Positions 57,101-64,000 of a DNA stretch of 64,000 nucleotides are shown here, piece by piece. The notes under the pieces are model-generated. The model saw only the letters and a program-made list of their open reading frames with translations. It made no database searches and was not told the origin of the DNA. This DNA comes from Codonopsis lanceolata (lineage: Eukaryota; Streptophyta; Magnoliopsida; Asterales; Campanulaceae): positions 73,817,990 through 73,881,989 of the forward strand of contig CM028384.1 in the NCBI GenBank assembly GCA_013146195.2, in the 5' to 3' direction. The translations under genes were made by a program, and so were the position numbers. Position 1 is the first letter of the stretch, and every line of letters begins with the position of its first letter.

Positions 57101-60100
57101 AGTGTTGAGGAAAACAACAGTAAACCATTGAAGGATAAAGATACGCTGAATACACAGCTTAACGAAGATAAAGGAAGCGCAATATGATGCAACAGCCATC
57201 CCCTCCCTAGGTCTCAGACTCTGTAAAATAATCCCCAAAAGGAAAAAGAACATAATGCATCTCTCTCCACGATAAAATCATCTCTCCCTTGGAACTTCTG
57301 AAGATGCACAAAAACCCTGATATCCACTATGTGATGAATGTAATGCCAACATCTGAAAGATAGCAACTGTTGCTCAACCCTCATTACTGTGAATGAGTGA
57401 GATTTATAGAAGATGGTGTTGTTAAAACTTGTGGGACTCGATCCCTCCTCAATTGACATTCTGTACCAGCTGTTTCTGAGAAAGTAATAATTGTTTCACC
57501 ATTTCTATCACAGAAAACCCCAACTGATTACCTTCCCAGATTATCAACAATCAACAGCACAGCTAATCATTGCTCACAATTATCCCAGATGTGACTACAA
57601 ATTGCTGACTTGTAAGTTGAAGGGCCACTGACAGGTGGCTGTTGTCAAGATCTAACTTCTGCATTTTGTGAATCTAGTCCATTCTCAAACCAATAATAAT
57701 AGTTTAGACTTGTTAGCCCAAGGTTATGTTACCGGAGTAAGGTATATCCCCATCTACCAATTTCTTTGGAAGAAAATGGTCTGACATGCCAAAAGAGAAG
57801 CCAATTGGACCTTACAGTTTATCTCCTTGCTAAATAATCCTTATTCAAAATGATTCTAATATGAACCTTGGGTTTTAGCTCACTCCAAGCCAAAACCTCT
57901 AAAACAAAATGGATCAAAGGAGTAAACCTACTGCCTACATTGTCAACCAAGTAACACCAGTTAGAGCAAATGTCGAAATAAACAGTTTCACACAGCACCA
58001 AACATCTCCATGATGAATCAATAAAGATTATGAGGTGAGTTCTTTTGAAGTTGACTGGCCTCACTTGCGTATTCTTGATTTGTGAATTTGTTTAACCTAT
58101 AAAAACTTGGGGATACATAATTCTTGGATTATGGATTCATGAAAACTAAAAGGTTATTGGCAGCCTATTGTATGAAGGTATATCCTATGATACAATGCCT
58201 TCAGCCAGTATCATTATCGTATTTTTGTTTTGCTAGTTAATAATTTATTTATCCAACTGAAGTGTGCACAAACTTTGTAATTAGCCATATGCATACATAG
58301 ACATGCTTTGCTGTCAAGTGCGTTTCTGGGAAATTTTGAAGCACTTGTTTGGGGTTATATAGAATCTATTATACTGCTGTATAACAGGACAAAGTTAATA
58401 TAGCAACTTTACACTTAGGTTTTCAAATCTTTTGTTAAAACATGCTCCTTTCACTGGCATGAGATTCCAGTCAACTAACTAGAGTAATGAATGTATGAAT
58501 AGTTGACTAGTAGGCATAAACTTTATCAAACGTCAGACATCTCTAAATAAATAAATAAATAAATGATTGGGGGCTTCAAGTACAATTTTACTTGAGTTCA
58601 TATTTTGGGGATAAATGAAGTGACTCTACCCCATACTCTTCTTCTAAGTATCTACTTCATGAACCACCAAGGACAAATGGCTTACATGACAACTTCATCT
58701 ATGAATCACAGCCAACCGATAAAAGTATCATTAAACCATGTAATATCCCTCCCAAGAATCATTAGGAGGAGTTGGCGTTGCCTGATCAGTGGCATTGTTC
58801 TTTTCTTTTAATCGGCAACACTGATAGGTAACACAACGGGGGGTAACCATCGCCACCCCTACATACCTCCCAACTACTGAGACTCAAATATGCAAACCAC
58901 ATGCAAGTGAAATACCCCTTACGCACCCAGTCAACTTTCAACCATCGGTCTTGTTAGAGAGCAAGCTGCAACTAGTAATAATCTGTCACTGCAATACTTT
59001 TAGATAACATCAAATACAAACTAGATAAATGACACTACAAAGGGATGCACACACAACATGCATACTTCATGCGTTACTATAGATTCATGATGTCATAAAA
59101 ACATTAAATAATACTTGAGAGGTGAAAAAGGCGTGATTATAAAACAGAAGGTTTAATTCAAAAATAGAATAAGAGAATAAGAAATTGTAAGTAATATCTG
59201 CTTGGTCCCAAGACCTTGTCAAGCAGAATTTCTAACTACTAGGAACAAACTGCATTTATTGCATCTGAAGGAGAGTAAAGCATTACTTTCTAATGTACTG
59301 AGAAAGATACTTCACTAAGCACGAATCTATGGTAGGTTATATTCCATTCAAGAAAAGGGTATGGGTTCAGACATTACCAAATGGAGAATAGCTGGATAGC
59401 ACGATTATATGAGCAGATGCACGTCGGACGGCATACCAAAGAGGATTACTGCTTTTGGAGGCTACATAAGGTGTAGGGTACCTGTAGAGATATGATTTGA
59501 AAGGAGTAACTTCCCCCTAGACACATGAACAAAAATTAGTCAATACATGATCAAGAATTTAGTAGAGGGCTATATTGAATGAAGCATATATGGTTTAGAA
59601 CTAGAGCTGGCAAAAAAGCCCAGCCCATCCAACATTTTTACGGGCCGGGCTTCAGATATTGATGCTCCAAAAAACAACGGGCCTTTTTGGCCAGGGTAAA
59701 CATGCCCACAGATCATTCGAAGGCCAACCCATTCCGGTCAAATTTTTTGAACAGATATTTTATTGCTACTATATTGTAGACAATATAAAATTACAATTAC
59801 ATGAAGTCCAAGTTCAACTGTCCAGTCTATCCAACAAATTAGCCCACTGGCCCAACCACCCAACAACAAGGGTCCTTCAAGCACCCAAGTGACTTGGGGT
59901 TAGTGCCTTTTTTTTTTCATTCAAAAGTTGTATCAAGTATGTCAAGAAGTCAACTCTGAATTGGTGTTACAGAATTGGGTGTTTGGGTGTTGCTGCATTG
60001 ACTTTTTTTAATCTTTTGGTTAAGAATTAAGTAACTTATAAGTATAAGGCCCAAACATGAGTTTATAATTTCATTGATGTCGCCGTGTTTCTTTTATTGA

Positions 60101-63100
60101 TTATTGTATTTTTTCGGGTGCTACATACATGATACATTAGGCTTTTCATCACATGTTTTTGGACTTTAAAATGTAGGGTAAGTCTCTTGTAAGACCGTCT
60201 TACGGATCTTTATTCGTAAGACAGATCCGTAAGACGGAGCTCCACTCTCTCACAGCTCAAATTACTATATTTCCCTTCTTCCTAATTCAAATAAAATTAA
60301 TACATTTATACGAAACATTTGAATTTTTTTAGAGGGCCAGAATCCCTAGGTGGCCCTCCCCCATGAAGGCCGATTGCCTTAGGCGGTTCTCGCCCATGAA
60401 ATTCAAAAGACATGCTGACCTGTTCATAAGCCAAAAAGGTAGAAGGAGTACATTTTTGCGTGGATTATCATTTAGAATTTCCACCTAATTAGCTACAGTT
60501 TTTCCCAACGAAGAAAGAGATGGTAAAAGACAAATTTCACACCATTTGATAAACTGCTACAGCACACTCAAAATCTTTTTTTAGAAAAATCAAGCACTAG
60601 GTAGTGAGAGAGAGTAAAGAGAGCTTAGCATATAGCTATTATTTTTCAGAAGGGAAATTTAGTGATTGGCCTTTCAAGTGGGTGCGATTGTTAGCATGTA
60701 TGTTTAAAAACGGTATGCTAATATATGATATACATGATTCATAATATGTTTTATCATGCAGTAACAATACATTATTAAGAATTACCAAGAAAGCAAATTC
60801 AGAAAAACAAGAATCATATAAGAAAAAAAGATAAGGAAAAAGATAACGAGATGGGTCTAAAGATAAACCAACTGACACCAATAGCATAAATACATAGAAA
60901 ATTGGTAAACAGCAGAAGGGTTAGCACTTTACCATATCTGGCATATACTCTATTTCATGATTCCCTGCAGACCACATCCATGGCTGATATGCTGCACTTG
61001 ATTCAACAAAACGACCCCATGTATCCCAACGTACACCAACATCATGATCTTTGTATCTATCAGCATAAGAAAGATCCCCAACGAATAAGACAGTCTGTCC
61101 TCCACTCTGTTTGTAATGCTCAAGGGTGGAGAGAGAATTATATGTTTGCCCCAGGTCACCTGAAAACATACATAACGAGTGATCACTCTACGTCGTAAAA
61201 ACATTTTGAGTAAACTCTTGTTTCCAGTATCTGCATATCTCGTACGCCCCCGAAAAGGTCTTACGTTTGCACCATCAAAAGTATCCTTGATGAATGGATG
61301 ATATGATTAAAAAAATTAAATGCATTGCTGCTCATCACGTGTTTCGCACGCCCACATACAGTTTTAGGTTGTCTTTCTATTTACCAAATTACAATTCCAC
61401 GACACTGCCAATAATTTATCCTAAGAAGTCATTAAGAGTATAATATATCCCTTGTATGGACACCAATAAGTTGGAGAAACAAGTGAATAGTATCTTTTAC
61501 CACCGCAATGGCGATCACCCTTTATGATAGATAACTCCATTTGGTTCTGAAAAACTTTACCAATCAAATAACACTGTTTAAATAAAAAGAAGTTATTTCC
61601 AAACTTCCTATGTGGAACTACCAATGACTAGCATTTGCATGAAAGTCATCAGCACATAATGCAGCAGAATCTCTCCAAAACTTCAAGAAGAAGGTCAAAT
61701 AATGGTTTCGTAAAAACAAAAAGAGGAGGTAAATGACTCACCGATAATTCCAAATTTGTAAGGAGCATCAGGATCAATCTCTGGAGGTGTTTGAAACGAA
61801 AACGCCCGAGCAGAAGCACCATCTCCAACCTCATAAAAATATTTCGTGTCATACTGAGAACAACAAACATCCTACTCAGAAACGAAACAAATGAGGTAAA
61901 CGAAATTAAGAAAAAGAGATACCCCTTTTGTGTGAAAAAAATTCACAATAAATATCTCATCAAAGATGGAAGTTCTAACATCCGGTAGATACCAAGACAT
62001 TAGGATTTCTTTTTTCTTTGAAAAGTGACAAGAAGGCATCCTTCCAAATTATCTGAGTATAAACTACTAAGTTAACCTCTTTTTAAGAAACTAGAGCAGC
62101 TGCCACTACTTCTTCCTGCAGACATCAAGGAATCGATTCAATGCCATGTCAAAGGGACCACTTCTCGTGCAGCCCTTACATTCTTACAGCATAAACTATT
62201 TCAAATAGACCTGCCAATCTCAGTAGGTCTGCTTCTGCTGCCACATACTAGTGCCTGTAGGCACCACGAGGAGGCCACAATAAGCATAACTGTACATACT
62301 GTATTATGCTGGCTGCAGTCGAGATAGATCTTGATGCTACAGAAACTCACAGTTCTATCATAAAAACTCTAATCACCCTTCACCATCAAGCCATGGAAAG
62401 GATGCAAATTACTTAAAAGCACGTAGTTAAGAGCATTATGTTTATATCACTCTAACTCTATACTTGACACTAGTAAATCAAATCAATCTCAGTAATCTGA
62501 TGTTTACGACTTGAAGAGGCATTAGGAATTTACCTTGAGGTTGCTAAGAAAACAATGATGAATAAATCCAGAGTTGTAGTTGTAAAAGGTGTAATTTTTC
62601 ACTGTCGTCCCCCTTGCAGAAAAATCATACTTATTCTCTGATGTTCCATATCGTACTTCATTGGATCCTGGTTCATCAGGTGTAACCCACGAGATTATAA
62701 CAGCTTTTCCATCATAATCACCTTGGGTAATGTGCACCTGCAGCACCATGCTTGAAGTGGTTAATACTACAGACGTACAACGCATTGTAATTAAAACTAA
62801 CTAGAAACAAAAAAAATTGGGGAAGATTTTGATGTGGCTACACAGGTTATACTTAATATACACTACACCTTTAATTTGAATATAACCTACGCAACAAACA
62901 TTTGAAGATAGCAGACAAAAGTAAAATAGCAAGGACACGCCAGAACAAAGAGTTTGAAAAAGACAAGGACATGCAATCAATGATGTGAGAATAAATAGCA
63001 AACAGAAGGTGTAAAATTTTTTTGACTAGTTGTCATAAATCTGAGATAAAAGGTCCATTAGTTGAAAGATGAGCACATCATGTACAGATTGCACTACTTT

Positions 63101-63825
63101 TTGCAAACAAACCATTATAACAAGTTTGTTGGTTTCTTTCTTTTACAAGTTTATTCTTTAATTATACAAAAAATAGATTAATTTTAGTAACACAAACGAT
63201 GAGATTTTCGTCTGAAAAAACTTGAACAATTTGGCATTAAAACATGGTTCAAGAGAAACTATTCAAGAAATAAAATTCAGCTTGAGGATTTGGTCCAAAT
63301 TGGTGGAGAGATCTATCATGCCTTTCACTGGAAGAATAACACAATGTAAAACAAATGTTTTATGGGGAAATTTTCTGAAAAAGCACAGAAGTTTTTACAG
63401 CAATGAAAGCGACTAGGAGCAATAAAAATGAGGTTTGACAAGGAGGAAACAGAATCGCAAGCCTTTGAATTGTGTTATCATACAGAGTATGAGTTTCTAA
63501 TGATATTTTTAGTTTTGTATGAATCATTGCTGATGATTTTGGTAAATAACCAATGAGGATTTATGGGAATCTGGATATATTCATATTACAAACATAACCT
63601 AAGAAAGTTTGGCAACTGAAGACTTACTTGCTGTGGTGCATTATAACCCTGCGGAATTACAAAAGCCTTATTGTCTAGAGGAATGTCAACAGAAGGCCAC
63701 TCTGTACGAATAAAACTACTAGTGACACCAGCATTTCCCTTGTCCACATTGCTCAAGAAAACAGAACATAAAAGCAGAAGTTGAAGCAGCATGGATCCTG
63801 TACTCTTCTCTTTCAGCATGATCAT
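54199..63825 (-). CDS. PAP26: Purple acid phosphatase 26-like
   Basis: Nine exons give 490 residues: 63825-63628, 62737-62534, 61853-61742, 61159-60933, 59516-59378, 56627-56407, 55621-55500, 55110-54949, 54286-54199, all GT-AG. The start is the ATG at 63825 (MIMLKEK), just ahead of a hydrophobic signal peptide (about residues 13-33). An N-terminal fibronectin-like domain ([20 protein letters not shown]) precedes the metallophosphoesterase domain. All five metal-ligand motifs are present: GDLG (Asp173), GDLSYAD (Asp200, Tyr203), GNHE (Asn238), VLMH (His323) and GHVH (His360, His362). N-glycosylation sequons occur at Asn114, Asn374 and Asn433. Family role: binuclear-metal acid phosphatase of vacuole and cell wall, scavenging phosphate under starvation. 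GITSSFIR-like N-terminus and SPFVKYTPQ point to PAP26 rather than PAP10/12. The C-terminal tail is basic ([10 protein letters not shown]). Confidence 0.95.
56192..56246. repeat. GGGAGA/GA compound microsatellite (PAP26 intron 6)
   Basis: About five GGGAGA units followed by about thirteen GA units, in the intron between PAP26 exons 6 and 7 (55622-56406). Confidence 0.9.
60176..60246 (-). mobile_element. Truncated AAGACGGTCTTAC MITE copy in PAP26 intron 4
   Basis: Reverse-complemented, the segment reads CTCCGTCTTACGGATCTGTC through GATCCGTAAGACGGTCTTAC to AAGAGACTTACCCTA. This matches the right half of the copies at 21810-21980 and 22107-22290. Only one end is present. Confidence 0.65.
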
Positions 63826-64000
63826 CAATCAGCTAAAACAAAAAATATAGATGAGTTACTGCATCCAGAAAGAAATCCCAATGCACTAATCATTATTGTT
63901 TTTGTGCAGAACTTTCCTATATGTTAGTTTTTTGGCAGTATATACTTCTCGTGTATATAGGATGCGTCACCTGTTTTAACGCTTTGATATTAATACAATT
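63826..64000 (-). promoter_or_regulatory. Start of PAP26 5' flank, cut by window end
   Basis: Only 175 bp upstream of the PAP26 ATG is present. It should contain part or all of the 5'UTR; the promoter continues outside the window. A GNATATNC (P1BS) phosphate-starvation element was looked for but I cannot point to a clear one in this short piece. Confidence 0.35.

Noticed and set aside
7074..63825. A biosynthetic or functional gene cluster
   Set aside because: UBP22, TOC90, SYT5 and PAP26 act in unrelated processes and compartments. Their adjacency looks like ordinary plant gene order broken by transposons.

Overview
This is a plant nuclear window, almost certainly from a eudicot. It holds four conserved plant genes with GT-AG introns, AT-rich intergenic DNA, many microsatellites and a dense mix of plant transposable elements: Ty1/copia and Ty3/gypsy LTR elements, L1 and RTE LINE relics, tRNA-derived SINEs, and Stowaway-, Harbinger- and Mutator-like MITEs. 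I cannot name the genus or family from sequence alone. A run of exactly 100 N at 31822-31921 marks a scaffold gap inside the retrotransposon block.

Layout. 1-6400 is repeat-derived: a gypsy gag relic (2492-3561) flanked by two repeat-rich arms in opposite orientation, a long-TIR element with a 74-bp dimeric satellite inside (4946-5817), and a small TIR element (5951-6395). 7074-11292 (+) is a three-exon UBP22-type ubiquitin protease (SAGA deubiquitinase). It converges with TOC90 (15948-13316, -), a chloroplast preprotein receptor GTPase whose 5'UTR probably contains a 2-kb intron. 18200-41000 is about 22.8 kb of transposon and satellite DNA with no host gene. It includes a copia LTR with a primer-binding-site relic, three antisense LTRs (two gypsy-like, one SIRE/Maximus-like) and two decayed copia gag-pol elements either side of the gap. 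41016-53199 (+) is a 13-exon SYT5-type synaptotagmin (TM-SMP-C2A-C2B) with a 5.6-kb intron full of insertions. It converges with 63825-54199 (-), a nine-exon PAP26-type purple acid phosphatase whose start codon lies 175 bp from the window end.

The four genes have unrelated housekeeping or stress roles: histone H2B deubiquitination, plastid protein import, ER-plasma membrane contact and lipid transfer, and phosphate scavenging. They are not an operon or pathway cluster. The plan is two tail-to-tail pairs separated by a transposon desert. All four reading frames can be assembled intact from splice sites, with one exception worth checking: the exon 2/intron 2 junction of the synaptotagmin gene lacks a usable GT donor as written.

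I found no convincing undescribed biological system. The most interesting signals are structural: the unusual splice junction, a filled/empty-site pair for a MITE, a 37-bp monomer alternating as a 74-bp higher-order repeat inside a TIR element, a SINE with 15/16-bp target duplications, a very recent intronic tandem duplication, and a G-rich satellite patch inside a TIR element.
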